Source of the DNA: Cellulomonas gelida
GTDB lineage: Bacteria > Actinomycetota > Actinomycetes > Actinomycetales > Cellulomonadaceae
Direction of reading: 5' to 3'
NCBI RefSeq assembly: GCF_006538725.1
Contig: NZ_BJLQ01000017.1
Location: 1 to 64,000, forward strand
DNA length: 64,000 nt
The position numbers were made by a program, and so were the translations under genes. The notes below the pieces were generated by a model. That model searched no databases, was not told the DNA's origin, and saw only the letters and a program-made list of their open reading frames with translations. Position 1 is the first letter of the stretch; the number at the start of each line of letters is the position of its first letter. Shown here piece after piece: positions 26,539 through 36,326 of this stretch.

Positions 26539-28235
26539 TTCTCCCCCTCGTCCTGCTGCGCGGACGTCCGGGCGTCCGGTGCGTCGTGCGCCGGGAACAG
26601 CCCGGGCGGCGTCCCGACGCCGTCCCAGTTCAGGAGGTTCACCCGCCCGCGCATCTCCTCGGACGGCGAGATCCCCTCCGACGTCTGCCGCTGGCGCAGC
26701 GCGTGGAACGTCTCGACGGCCACGGGGACGGGCCGGCCGGACGCCTCGCCGAACGCCGCGGACTCGTACATGCCCGGGCCCTCGTCGTAGTCGAGCGAGC
26801 AGCCGAGCTCCTCGAGCTCGTGCCCGCGCTCCTCGTGGGCCTTGGGGATGACGTAGCGGTCCGCGTACTTGGCGATCGCGAGCAGCCGGTACATCGCGTA
26901 CATGGCCTGACCGGTCATGCCCACGGACTGCGCCACGGCCTCGTCGGCGCCGTCGCCCATCGTGATGCCGCGCAGGTACGTGCGCATGGCGGCCAGGCGC
27001 TTGAGCACGCCCGTGACGATCTCGGTGTCGCCCGCGGTGAACAGCTCCGCGAGGTACTCGACGGGGATGCGCAGCGCGTCGATCGCGCCGAACAGGTTGC
27101 CGTGGTCCTCGGCGTCGTGCCCCTGGTCACGCAGCAGGTCGACCACCGGGGACAGCGGCGGGACGTACCAGACCATCGGCATCGTGCGGTACTCGGGGTG
27201 CAGCGGGAGCGCGACGCGGTAGGTCTTGGCCAGCGCGTACACCGGGCTGCGCCGGGCCGCGTCGATCCAGTCCGCCGGGATGCCCTGCTCGCGTGCCGCG
27301 GCGAGCACCGCCGGGTCCTGCGGGTCGAGCATGAGGTCGAGCTGGGCCTCGTAGAGGTCCTTCTCGTCGGGCACGGACGCAGCCTCGGTGACACGGTCGG
27401 CGTCGTAGAGGAACACCCCGATGTACCGCAGGCGACCCACGCACGTCTCGGCGCACACGGTCGGCAGGCCGACCTCGAGGCGCGGGTAGCAGAACGTGCA
27501 CTTCTCGGCCTTGCCGGTCTTGTGGTTGAAGTAGATCTTCTTGTACGGGCAGCCGGTGATGCACTGCCGCCAGCCGCGGCACCGGTCCTGGTCCACCAGG
27601 ACGATCCCGTCCTCGGCGCGCTTGTAGATCGCGCCCGACGGGCACGACGCCATGCACGACGGGTTCAGGCAGTGCTCGCAGATCCGCGGCAGGTAGAACA
27701 TGAAGGTCTTCTCGAGCTCGAAGCGGATCTTGTCCTCGGACTCGCGGCGGACCTTCTCGACGATCGGGTCCAGGTGCCCCAGCTCGGACGTGCCGCCCAG
27801 GTTGTCGTCCCAGTTGGCCGACCACGTGACCTTCGTGTCCTCACCCGTGATGAGCGACTTCGGGCGGGCCACCGGGAAGTCGTCACCCAGGGGTGCCTCG
27901 ACGAGCGTCTCGTAGTCGTACGTCCATGGCTCGTAGTAGTCCTCGAGCTCGGGCTGGACCGGGCTCGCGAAGATCGACAGGAGCCGCTTGGCCCGGCTGC
28001 CCGTGCGCAGCGTCAGGCGCCCCTTGCGGTTCAGCGTCCACCCGCCGTGCCACTGCTCCTGGTCCTCGTACCGCCGCGGGTACCCCTGCCCGGGGCGCGT
28101 CTCGACGTTGTTGAACCACACGTACTCGACGCCCGCGCGGTTCGTCCACGCCTGCTTGCACGTCACCGAGCAGGTGTGGCACCCGATGCACTTGTCGAGG
28201 TTCATCACCATGGCGACCTGGGCCATCACACGCAT
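26535..28235 (-). CDS. narH: Respiratory nitrate reductase beta subunit (Fe-S protein)
   Basis: A 566-residue electron-transfer subunit with four Cys clusters: CIGCHTCSVTC (from Cys16), CEHCLNPSC, the Trp-containing CRGWRQCITGC that carries the [3Fe-4S] centre in NarH, and CTFCYPR...CAETCVGR. It passes electrons from NarI to NarG at the cytoplasmic face. The start ATG (MRVMAQVAMV) lies 13 bp after narG; a second ATG three codons later is possible. Confidence 0.97.
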   Translation of the reverse strand: MRVMAQVAMVMNLDKCIGCHTCSVTCKQAWTNRAGVEYVWFNNVETRPGQGYPRRYEDQEQWHGGWTLNRKGRLTLRTGSRAKRLLSIFASPVQPELEDYYEPWTYDYETLVEAPLGDDFPVARPKSLITGEDTKVTWSANWDDNLGGTSELGHLDPIVEKVRRESEDKIRFELEKTFMFYLPRICEHCLNPSCMASCPSGAIYKRAEDGIVLVDQDRCRGWRQCITGCPYKKIYFNHKTGKAEKCTFCYPRLEVGLPTVCAETCVGRLRYIGVFLYDADRVTEAASVPDEKDLYEAQLDLMLDPQDPAVLAAAREQGIPADWIDAARRSPVYALAKTYRVALPLHPEYRTMPMVWYVPPLSPVVDLLRDQGHDAEDHGNLFGAIDALRIPVEYLAELFTAGDTEIVTGVLKRLAAMRTYLRGITMGDGADEAVAQSVGMTGQAMYAMYRLLAIAKYADRYVIPKAHEERGHELEELGCSLDYDEGPGMYESAAFGEASGRPVPVAVETFHALRQRQTSEGISPSEEMRGRVNLLNWDGVGTPPGLFPAHDAPDARTSAQQDEGEK

Positions 28236-28248
28236 GTCGTCCCCCGCC

Positions 28249-31200
28249 TCAGTACTCGACGTCCTGCGACCGACGGCGGATCGTCGCGACGATGTCGCGC
28301 TGGTTGCCCGTCGGGCCGAGGTAGTTGAACGCGTACGACAGCTGCGCGTACCCGCCGATCAGGTGCGTCGGCTTGACCAGCAGACGCGTCACCGAGTTGT
28401 GGATGCCGCCTCGTCGGCGGGTCTTCTCCGTCTTCGGGACGTCGATCGTGCGCTCCTGCGCGTGGTGCACGAACACGACGCCCTCGGGCATGCGGTGCGA
28501 GACCACGGCCCGCGCGACGAAGATCCCGTTCGCGTTGGAGCACTCGATCCACTCGTTGTCCTTGGCCCCGATCGCCGCGGCGTCCGCGGGCGACATCCAG
28601 CACGTCGGGCCGCCGCGCGACAGCGACAGCATCAGGAGGTTGTCCTGGTACTCCGAGTGGATCGACCACTTGTTGTGCGGCGTCAGGTAGCGGACCGTGA
28701 CCTGCTTGGCGCCGTCCGGGCCCAGCTCGGGCTCACCCAGCAGACGGTGCAGGTCCAGCGGCGGGCGGTAGATCGGCAGCGCCTCGCCCAGGTCCTTCAT
28801 CCAGCCGTGGTCGAGGAACAGGTGCATGCGCCCGGTCAGCGTGTGCCACGGCTTGAGCCGCTCGACGTTGACCGTGAACGGCGCGTACCGCCGCCCGCCC
28901 GTCTCCGAGCCGGACCACTCGGGGGACGTGATCACCGGCACCGGCCGCGCCTGCGTGTCCGGGAAGGTGATCCGCTTCTCCTCCGAGCCCTCCGCGAGGT
29001 CGTGCAGCTCCTTGCCGACGCGGCGCTCGAGCGTGCGGAAGCCCTGCGTCGCGAGCTCGCCGTTCGTCGTGCCGGACAGGGCCAGGATCGCCTCGGCCAT
29101 CTTCACGTCGGTGTCCAGCGCGGGACGGCCGTCACCGGCGCCGCCCAGCATCACGCCGTTGAGCTTGCCGAGCCGCTCGACCTCGTGCTCCAGCCGGTAC
29201 GTCACGTTCTTCACCGTGAAGCCCAGCGTCGACGCGAGGGGGCCCAGCGAGCCGAGCTTGTCGGCGATCGCGGTGTAGTCGCGCTCCACGACCTGCAGCA
29301 GCGGCATCGTCACGCCCGGCACCGCCGGTGCGTCGCCGTGCCGCCAGTCGCCGCCCGCCCCGCCGTCGCGCGGCATCTCGCCCGGGGTGTCGTGCTGCAT
29401 CGGCACGCTCACCAGGTCGTTGCGCACCCCCAGGTGCGTGCGCGCCAGCTCCGAGAACCGCTGCGCGACCAGGTGGAACGCGTCGAAGTCGCTGCGCGCC
29501 TCCCACGGCGGGTCGATCGCGGGGGAGAACGCGTGCACGAACGGGTGCATGTCCGTCGAGGACAGGTCGTGCTTCTCGTACCAGGTGGCGGCCGGCAGCA
29601 CGACGTCGGACAGCATCGTCGTCGACGTCATCCGGAAGTCCGCGCTGACCAGCAGGTCGAGCTTGCCCTCGGGGATGTCGTCACGCCACGTCACGTCGCT
29701 GGGCCGGGCCGTCGGCTCGGGCGCCTGCACGTTCGAGTGCGTCCCGAGCAGGTACTTCAGGAAGTACTCGTCGCCCTTCGCGCTCGAGCCCAGCAGGTTC
29801 GAGCGCCACAGCACGAGCGTCCGCGGCCAGTTCTCGGGCGCGTCGACGTCCTCGACCGCGAACCGCAGGCTGCCGTCCTTGAGCCGGCCCGCGACGTGCG
29901 ACGCCGGGTCCGGCGCGGAGCCGTCCTGCGCCGCGGCCTTCGCCTCGTCGGCGAGGTCCAGGGGGTTCGCGTCGAACTGCGGGTAGAACGGCATCCAGCC
30001 GCGGCGCGCGGACGTCGCGATCGTGTCGGCGGTGTGCAGGTCCTTGAGGTGCCCGTCGGCCAGGGGCCACGCGAGCTCGTCGGCCTGGTAGCCGTCGAAC
30101 CGCCACTGGTCCGTGTGCATGTACCAGTACGACGTGCCCGTCATCGTGCGCGGCGGCCGCGACCAGTCGAGCGCGTTCGCGAGCGAGATCCAGCCCGTCA
30201 GCGGACGGCACTTCTCCTGACCGACGTAGTGCGCCCAGCCGCCGCCGTTGCGCCCGAAGCACCCGGTGAACGCGAGCAGCGCGAGGATCGCGCGGTACGT
30301 CGCGTCGCCGTGGAACCACTGGCAGATGCCCGCGCCCATGATGATCATCGAGCGACCCTCGGACTTCTCCGCGTTGGTCGCGAACTCGCGCGCGATGCGC
30401 GTGCACGCGTCCGCCGGGACCGACGTGTGCTGCTCCTGCCACGCGGGCGTGCAGCCCTGCGTCGCGTCGTCGTAGCCCGTCGGCCACTGGCCCGGCAGGC
30501 CGTCGCGGCCCACGCCGTAGTGCGCGAGCGTCAGGTCGAAGACCGTCGTCACCAGGTGCCCGTTGACGCGCGTGACCGGCACGCCGCGGCGCTGCACCGC
30601 GCCCGTGCCGCCGGGGTCGTCGAACCGCGGCAGCAGCACCTCGACGGCCTCGGTCGTCGGGTCCGTCGAGCCTGCGTCCGACGACGCCGCGGCCGACGAC
30701 GAGCGCGCGTCGCGGATGCTCAGCGCAGGGACGACGCCCTCGAGGTCCAGGTTCCACCGGCCCTCGCCCGAGTCGGTGTAGCGGAAGCCCAACGACCCGT
30801 TCGGCACGACCGGCCGGCCGGTCGCGGAGTCCAGGAGCACGGTCTTCCACGCGGCGGCCTCACCGTCGGGAGCTGTCACCGGGTCGGCCGCCGCACCCTC
30901 GTCGGACAGGTCCTGGTCCGAGAGGTCCTCCGCCCGCAGGAACCGGCCCGGGACGTACGCGCCGTCGCGCTCCTCGAGCGTCACCAGGAACGGCAGGTCG
31001 GTGTACTGGCGCACGTAGTCGCGGAAGAACGGGACCTCACGCTCGACCAGGTACTCCTTGAGCACCACGTGGCCCATGCCCATCGCGAGCGCACCGTCGG
31101 TCCCGGCCGCCGCGGGCAGCCACTCGTCGGCGAACTTCGTGTTGTCCGCGTAGTCCGGCGAGACCGTGACGACCTTGGTGCCGCGGTAGCGGACCTCCGC

Positions 31201-32040
31201 CATCCAGTGCGCGTCGGGCGTGCGGGTCACGGGGACGTTCGAGCCCCACATCATCAGGTAGGTCGCGTCCCACCAGTCGCCCGACTCCGGGACGTCCGTC
31301 TGGTCCCCGAACATCTGCGGGGACGCGACCGGCAGGTCGGCGTACCAGTCGTAGAAGCTGGTCATGACGCCGCCGATGAGCTGGATGAACCGCGTGCCCA
31401 CCGCGTGCGACACCATCGACATCGCCGGGATGGGCGAGAAGCCCGCGCACCGGTCCGGGCCGTACGTCTTGATCGTGTGCACGTGCGCGGCCGCGACCAT
31501 CTCGACGGCCTCGTCCCACGTGACGCGGACCAGGCCGCCCTTGCCGCGCGCCTGCTGGTAGCGCCGCCGGCGGACCGGGTCGCCGGTGATGTCGGCCCAT
31601 GCGAGCACGGGGTCCTTCAGGCGCGCCTTCGCCTCGCGGTACATCTCGACGAGCACGCCGCGCGCGTACGGGTAGCGCACCCTCGTCGGCGAGTACGTGT
31701 ACCAGGAGAACGCGGCGCCGCGCGGGCAGCCTCGGGGTTCGTACTCGGGACGGTCGGGGCCCGCCGACGGGTAGTCCGTCTGCTGCGCCTCCCACGTGAT
31801 GATCCCGTCCTTGACGTAGACCTTCCACGAGCACGAGCCGGTGCAGTTCACGCCGTGCGTGGACCTGACCACCTTGTCGTGCCGCCAGCGGTCGCGGTAG
31901 AACACGTCGCCGCGTCGTCCGCCCTCGCGGAAGACGGCGCGACCGTCGTCGGTCTCGTCCCAGCGCGTGAAGAACCTTCCGGCGCGTAAGAGCACGTCAG
32001 ACGCGGGTCCGTCCAAGCCGGGCTGCTGGGTGTCCGCCAT
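28249..32040 (-). CDS. narG: Respiratory nitrate reductase alpha subunit (molybdenum catalytic)
   Basis: A 1263-residue Mo-bis-MGD nitrate reductase, cytoplasm-facing, reducing nitrate to nitrite. The FS0 cluster ligands His62, Cys66, Cys70 and Cys105 (HGVNCTGSCSW, GCPRG) have the spacing of E. coli NarG. The segment GDQTDVPESGDWW holds the Mo-ligand Asp, and WGSNVPVTRTPDAHW follows. First gene of narGHJI-narK, all on the minus strand. No twin-arginine signal is seen, as expected for a cytoplasmic NarG. An unusual Ala/Ser/Asp insertion at about 445-460 looks like a surface loop. Confidence 0.98.
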   Translation of the reverse strand: MADTQQPGLDGPASDVLLRAGRFFTRWDETDDGRAVFREGGRRGDVFYRDRWRHDKVVRSTHGVNCTGSCSWKVYVKDGIITWEAQQTDYPSAGPDRPEYEPRGCPRGAAFSWYTYSPTRVRYPYARGVLVEMYREAKARLKDPVLAWADITGDPVRRRRYQQARGKGGLVRVTWDEAVEMVAAAHVHTIKTYGPDRCAGFSPIPAMSMVSHAVGTRFIQLIGGVMTSFYDWYADLPVASPQMFGDQTDVPESGDWWDATYLMMWGSNVPVTRTPDAHWMAEVRYRGTKVVTVSPDYADNTKFADEWLPAAAGTDGALAMGMGHVVLKEYLVEREVPFFRDYVRQYTDLPFLVTLEERDGAYVPGRFLRAEDLSDQDLSDEGAAADPVTAPDGEAAAWKTVLLDSATGRPVVPNGSLGFRYTDSGEGRWNLDLEGVVPALSIRDARSSSAAASSDAGSTDPTTEAVEVLLPRFDDPGGTGAVQRRGVPVTRVNGHLVTTVFDLTLAHYGVGRDGLPGQWPTGYDDATQGCTPAWQEQHTSVPADACTRIAREFATNAEKSEGRSMIIMGAGICQWFHGDATYRAILALLAFTGCFGRNGGGWAHYVGQEKCRPLTGWISLANALDWSRPPRTMTGTSYWYMHTDQWRFDGYQADELAWPLADGHLKDLHTADTIATSARRGWMPFYPQFDANPLDLADEAKAAAQDGSAPDPASHVAGRLKDGSLRFAVEDVDAPENWPRTLVLWRSNLLGSSAKGDEYFLKYLLGTHSNVQAPEPTARPSDVTWRDDIPEGKLDLLVSADFRMTSTTMLSDVVLPAATWYEKHDLSSTDMHPFVHAFSPAIDPPWEARSDFDAFHLVAQRFSELARTHLGVRNDLVSVPMQHDTPGEMPRDGGAGGDWRHGDAPAVPGVTMPLLQVVERDYTAIADKLGSLGPLASTLGFTVKNVTYRLEHEVERLGKLNGVMLGGAGDGRPALDTDVKMAEAILALSGTTNGELATQGFRTLERRVGKELHDLAEGSEEKRITFPDTQARPVPVITSPEWSGSETGGRRYAPFTVNVERLKPWHTLTGRMHLFLDHGWMKDLGEALPIYRPPLDLHRLLGEPELGPDGAKQVTVRYLTPHNKWSIHSEYQDNLLMLSLSRGGPTCWMSPADAAAIGAKDNEWIECSNANGIFVARAVVSHRMPEGVVFVHHAQERTIDVPKTEKTRRRGGIHNSVTRLLVKPTHLIGGYAQLSYAFNYLGPTGNQRDIVATIRRRSQDVEY

Positions 32041-32159
32041 GGCACGACAGTAGCGACGGGTGTGACGCGCGCCACCCGGAACGGGCCGTGGAAAATCGCG
32101 GGCTCCGCCGGCGCGAATGCGCGGGCCACGCGTGGGTGCGCGCGGGTAGGTTGCGGCGC

Positions 32160-34085
32160 ATGACGCTCGAGCCCCTCACGCTGCCCGCAGACGACGCCGG
32201 GTGGACGGACTTCCTGACCACGACGATCGACGCCGCGCTCGACGAGGCGCGCACGCACCTCGCGACGCTCAAGGACGGCACCACGCGCAGCGCCGCCGAG
32301 GTCCTCGAGCTGTGGAACGCGTCCGACGTCGCGCTCGGCCAGGCGTCCGCCGCGGCGCACCTGCTCGCCGAGGTCCACCCGTCGGCGACGCTCCGCGAGG
32401 GCGCCGAGGAGCGCGCCCAGGCCGCCGAGGACCTCGCGACCGAGCGCGGGCTCGACCGCGAGCTCTGGGAGGCGTTCAGCGCGACCGACCCCGCGGGTCT
32501 CGACGCGGACGCCCAGCGCCTGCACGAGCACGTGCTGCGCGACTTCCGCCGCGCGGGGGTCGACCGGACCGCCGCCGAGCGCGACCGCCTGCGCGCGCTG
32601 GCCCAGCGCTGCACCGAGCTCGGGCTCGAGTTCTCCCGCAACATCCGTGAGGGCGCGCGGTCGATCCGCGTGCGCCCCGAGCAGCTCGCCGGCCTCCCCG
32701 AGGACTTCCTCGCGTCGCACCCCGCCGACGACGAGGGCCTCGTCACCCTGACCACCGAGTACCCCGACCTGATCCCCGTGCGCACCTACGCGCACGACGC
32801 GACCGTGCGCCGCGCCCTCACGAGCGAGTACCTGCGCATCGCGTACCCGCAGAACAGCGCGGTGCTGGCCGAGCTGCTGGCGCTGCGCGAGGAGCGCGCG
32901 CACCTGCTCGGCTACCCGGACTGGCCGTCCTACGACGCCGAGGTCAAGATGATCGGCTCGGGCGCGGCGATCGGCGAGCTCATCGAGCGGCTCGACGCGC
33001 TCACCGCCGAGCCCGCCGCGCGCGACGTCGCCGTGCTCCTCGAGCGCTTCCGGCGCGACGACCCCTCGGCCACCGCGGTCACCCCCGCCGACAGCCTGTA
33101 CTACGACCAGGTGGTCCGCCTCGAGCAGTACGACGTCGACGCGCAGGAGGTCCGCCGCTACTTCCGCTACGACAAGGTCCGCGACGGCGTGATGTCGACG
33201 ATCGGGCGCCTGCTCGGCCTCACGTTCACGTCGGTGACCGCGCCGGTCTGGGACCCGTCCGTCGAGGTCTACGACGTCGCGTCCGACGGCGAGCGGATCG
33301 GCCGGTTCTACCTGGACATGCACCCGCGCGCGGGCAAGTTCAACCACGCCGCGCAGTTCTCGCTCGTGCCGGGCATCGCCGGCGTCCGGCTGCCCGAGGG
33401 CGTGCTCGTGTGCAACTTCCCCACCGGGAGCATGGAGCACGACGACGTGTGCACCTTCTTCCACGAGTTCGGCCACCTGGTCCACGAGATCGTCGGGGGG
33501 CACCAGCGGTACGCCGAGTTCTCGGGCGTCGCGACCGAGTGGGACTTCGTCGAGGCCCCGTCGCAGCTCCTCGAGGAGTGGGCGTGGGACGCGGGCGTGC
33601 TGGGCTCGTTCGCGACCGACGACGCGGGCGAGGCGATCCCCGCGTCGCTCGTCGCCAAGATGCGCCGGGCCGACGAGTTCGGCCGCGGCTCATGGACCCG
33701 GCGCCAGCTCAACTTCACCGCGCTGTCCTACGGCCTGCACGCCACACCGCCCGAGGACCTCGACGCGTTCACCGCGCAGGTCGACGAGCACTTCGGCCCG
33801 TTCGCCCCGCTGCCCGACACCCACCAGGTGACCGGCTTCGGGCACCTCGAGGGCTACGGCCCGGCGTACTACACCTACCTCTGGAGCCTGGTCATCGCGA
33901 AGGACCTGCTGACGGCCTTCGGCGACGACCTGATGAACGAGCAGGTCGGGCGCCGCTACCGCGACCAGATCCTCGCCCCCGGCGGCAGCCGCGACGCGGC
34001 GGACCTGGTCGAGTCGTTCCTGGGCCGCCCCCGCACGTACGAGGCCTTCGACACCTGGCTCACGACAGCCCCCACCGCCCCCTGA
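32160..34085 (+). CDS. M3-family zinc oligopeptidase
   Basis: A 641-residue thimet-oligopeptidase-like metallopeptidase. The zinc motif HEFGH is at 435-439, with the third ligand in the EAPSQLLEEW segment about 25-30 residues later. It cleaves short peptides in the cytoplasm. ATG at 32160; no Shine-Dalgarno sequence, and the few bases upstream (GGTAGGTT) could be part of a promoter with a leaderless start. Divergent from narG (119-bp gap). Confidence 0.95.
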   Translation: MTLEPLTLPADDAGWTDFLTTTIDAALDEARTHLATLKDGTTRSAAEVLELWNASDVALGQASAAAHLLAEVHPSATLREGAEERAQAAEDLATERGLDRELWEAFSATDPAGLDADAQRLHEHVLRDFRRAGVDRTAAERDRLRALAQRCTELGLEFSRNIREGARSIRVRPEQLAGLPEDFLASHPADDEGLVTLTTEYPDLIPVRTYAHDATVRRALTSEYLRIAYPQNSAVLAELLALREERAHLLGYPDWPSYDAEVKMIGSGAAIGELIERLDALTAEPAARDVAVLLERFRRDDPSATAVTPADSLYYDQVVRLEQYDVDAQEVRRYFRYDKVRDGVMSTIGRLLGLTFTSVTAPVWDPSVEVYDVASDGERIGRFYLDMHPRAGKFNHAAQFSLVPGIAGVRLPEGVLVCNFPTGSMEHDDVCTFFHEFGHLVHEIVGGHQRYAEFSGVATEWDFVEAPSQLLEEWAWDAGVLGSFATDDAGEAIPASLVAKMRRADEFGRGSWTRRQLNFTALSYGLHATPPEDLDAFTAQVDEHFGPFAPLPDTHQVTGFGHLEGYGPAYYTYLWSLVIAKDLLTAFGDDLMNEQVGRRYRDQILAPGGSRDAADLVESFLGRPRTYEAFDTWLTTAPTAP

Positions 34086-34100
34086 CCCCTCCACCACCCC

Positions 34101-34192
34101 GGTTCGTCGGCTCCACCAGTCGCTTCGTCGACCCGCCACCTCGCTTCGTCGACTCCGCACCGGTTCGTCGCTCCCCACCAACGAACCGACAT
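34101..34192. repeat. TTCGTCG intergenic repeat series
   Basis: Units (C/G)(G/C)TTCGTCG recur at about 34101, 34121, 34142 and 34161, about 20 bp apart, followed by two opposite-orientation CAACGAACCG units (about 34179 and 34197). The bases from 34086 to 34396 carry no supported gene apart from these repeats. Confidence 0.7.
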
Positions 34193-34396
34193 CCGACCAA
34201 CGAACCGGCACAGGCAAGCCGGGTGGATCGCATGGCCCTGAGCTCCAGGGCTGGGGCTCGCCGTCGACTCCGCCCAGCTGTGGTGCGAGGCGGGGCGACG
34301 ACGAGCCGACCCCAGCCCCTGCTGTCGCGGAGCTCGTGCACAGCCCGGGCCCGGGTGCGCAACGACGGCGGTCCGACGGTGGCAGCGTCCGGCCCC

Positions 34397-35332
34397 ATGC
34401 CTCGTCGTCCCGGCTCTGGACCGGCCCCCCGCACGCTCGAGCTCCCCGCCGTGCACCTCGCGCGCGACGTCCCCCGCGAGCTCGCCGCCGCACGCGTGCG
34501 GACCGGCGCATGGATCCCCGCGACCCGAGGCGCCTACGTGCGGAACGGGACCTCCGCCCGGGCCATGGCCATCGCCAGAGCAGTCGGTGTGCACGCAAGG
34601 ATCAGCTCGGCGCACGCGTTCAGCCACGAGACCGCCGCGCTGCTCCACGGGCTCGCGCTCTGGGACGTCCCTCAGGTCACGCACGTGCGTCACGAGCATC
34701 GCGGCGGCGGGAGCAACGACCCGCTGGTCGCCCGCCACCTCGGCATTCCCGCGCACGCGCGCGTCGTCGTGCTGGCCGGCCTGCCGGTCACCGACCTCGC
34801 GTCGACCACGTGGGACTGCCTCAGGACGGCGACGCCGCTCGCCGCGTTGGTCGTCGCGGACAGCGCTCTGCATGCAGGGCTGCCACGTGACTCGGTCGTC
34901 GCGATCGCCGAGCAGGCTCGCGGCAACGGCACGGCTCGCGCACGCGCCCTGCTCGAGCTCGCCGACGAGGGCGCGGAGTCGGCACGAGAGACGTGGGCGC
35001 GGTTCGCGTTCGCCGTCGCCGGCTGGCCGCCGCCCGAGACCCAGGTGCGGGTCGAGACCGCGCGCGGCACGTTCTGGGCCGACCTCGGGTGGCCGCGGTG
35101 GAGGCTGCTCGTCGAGTACGACGGGCTGGGCAAGTACGCGGGCGACGAGCGCGCGCGCCTGCTCGAGGAGAAGGTCCGCCGGGACGCGATCGCGGAGGCG
35201 GGGTGGCACAGCGTCCACGTGACGAAGGCAGACTCGCTGCGCTCGGTCGTCGCGCGTGCCCAGCCCTACGTCCCTGCCGGCGAGCTCGCACACGCGCGGC
35301 TCCGCCAGGACCTCCTGCCGGCGCCGCGGTGA
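34397..35332 (+). CDS. AbiEi-like N-domain plus DUF559 (Vsr-like) nuclease-fold protein
   Basis: A 311-residue protein of a type common as singletons in actinobacteria. The N-terminal half resembles the AbiEi antitoxin-like region (RGAYVRN, SAHAFSHETAALLHGLALW). The C-terminal about 110 residues match the DUF559/Vsr endonuclease-like fold: FWADLGWPRWRLLVEYDG...KY and RRDAIAEAGWHSVHVT, where Asp and Glu are candidate metal ligands. No toxin partner lies next door. The ATG at 34397 is chosen because upstream codons are repeat-like. Function unproven; it may be a nuclease relic or regulator. Confidence 0.78.
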   Translation: MPRRPGSGPAPRTLELPAVHLARDVPRELAAARVRTGAWIPATRGAYVRNGTSARAMAIARAVGVHARISSAHAFSHETAALLHGLALWDVPQVTHVRHEHRGGGSNDPLVARHLGIPAHARVVVLAGLPVTDLASTTWDCLRTATPLAALVVADSALHAGLPRDSVVAIAEQARGNGTARARALLELADEGAESARETWARFAFAVAGWPPPETQVRVETARGTFWADLGWPRWRLLVEYDGLGKYAGDERARLLEEKVRRDAIAEAGWHSVHVTKADSLRSVVARAQPYVPAGELAHARLRQDLLPAPR

Positions 35333-35474
35333 TCGCGCTGCCCCTCCCCGACCACCCGGCGCTTCGTCGCCCGCGCATCACTTCGTCGCCTCGGACCGAC
35401 GAAGCGGTGCGCGAGCAACGAACAGCGGAGCGCGAAGCCCGAGACGGCGGGGGCCGGCCGCTAGCGTGCCCGTC
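35333..35474. repeat. Intergenic region with inverted GCTTCGTCG/CGACGAAGC units
   Basis: GGCGCTTCGTCGC (from about 35359) and CACTTCGTCGC face CGACGAAGCGG (35398-35408), giving an inverted repeat able to form a hairpin. It belongs to the same TTCGTCG series seen at 34.1 and 36.2 kb. No gene is seen. Confidence 0.55.
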
Positions 35475-36152
35475 ATGAGCAGGCACGATGTCTTGGCGGC
35501 GGTGGGCACGGCGATCAGTGGTGCTCGGCGGGCCGGGCACGTCACGTTCGTCGGCGTGGACGGAGTGGACGGCGCCGGGAAGACGGTGTTCGCCGACGCG
35601 CTCGGGGACGCGCTCCGCGAGGACGGGCACCCGGTGGTGCGGGTGTCCGTGGACGGGTTCCACCGGCCGCGCGTGGAGCGGTACCGGCGCGGGGCGCGCT
35701 CGCCCGAGGGATTCTTCCTCGACTCCTACGACTACGACGCGTTCCGCCGTGAGGTGCTGCGGCCGCTCGCTCCGGGCGGGGAGCGGCGGTACCGCGCGGC
35801 GATCCGGGACGTCGCGTCCGACGAGGTCGTCGACGAGCCGCAGCGCGTCGCGCCGGCGGACGCCGTCCTCGTCGTCGACGGGATCTTCCTGCACCGCGAC
35901 GAGCTCGCCGGCGTCTGGGACGTCTCGGTGTTCCTTGACGTGCCCTTCGCTGAGACGTTCGCGCGGATGGCGGTCCGCGACGGCTGCCCGGCCGATCCGG
36001 GCGACGAGGCCAACCGTCGCTACGTCGAGGGCCAGCGGATCTACCTCGCGCGATGCGAGCCGGCGAGTCGAGCCACGTTCGTCGTCGACAACACCGACCC
36101 GGCACGGCCCACCGTGCGCACTCGGCGCGCCCTGGTCACGCGCACGCGCTGA
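35475..36152 (+). CDS. Uridine/nucleoside kinase-like P-loop protein
   Basis: A 225-residue P-loop NTPase of the uridine-kinase/phosphoribulokinase group. P-loop GVDGVDGAGKT at about 28-38, then VVRVSVDGFHRPR and a VLVVDGIFLHRDEL Walker-B-like segment. Likely phosphorylates a nucleoside or related small molecule. The ATG at 35475 is selected because the sequence before it is the TTCGTCG repeat region; a longer frame is open but implausible. Confidence 0.87.
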   Translation: MSRHDVLAAVGTAISGARRAGHVTFVGVDGVDGAGKTVFADALGDALREDGHPVVRVSVDGFHRPRVERYRRGARSPEGFFLDSYDYDAFRREVLRPLAPGGERRYRAAIRDVASDEVVDEPQRVAPADAVLVVDGIFLHRDELAGVWDVSVFLDVPFAETFARMAVRDGCPADPGDEANRRYVEGQRIYLARCEPASRATFVVDNTDPARPTVRTRRALVTRTR

Positions 36153-36326
36153 GCCACCCACGGCACTAGGGAGCGGCTGTTCGTTGCTCGGACACCGGTT
36201 CGTCGGCCCGAAGCGACGACCCGGCGCGGGCACGACGAACCGCTACGCCGAACCCGCGAACCGGGGGCGGCGCGCATGCACCCGCGTGCAGTGCGCGCGC
36301 GGAGCTCAGGAGCAGTGCTCCGAGGG
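36153..36326. repeat. Intergenic region with TTCGTCG/CGACGAA units
   Basis: Contains ACCGGTTCGTCGGCC, GAAGCGACGACC and CACGACGAACCG within about 36200-36245, the third location of this repeat series. No gene is seen. Confidence 0.5.

Noticed and set aside
27988-31989. Plus-strand open frame opposite narG and part of narH
   Set aside because: Low-complexity Arg/Val/His product; the minus strand encodes clear NarG and NarH with all cofactor ligands.
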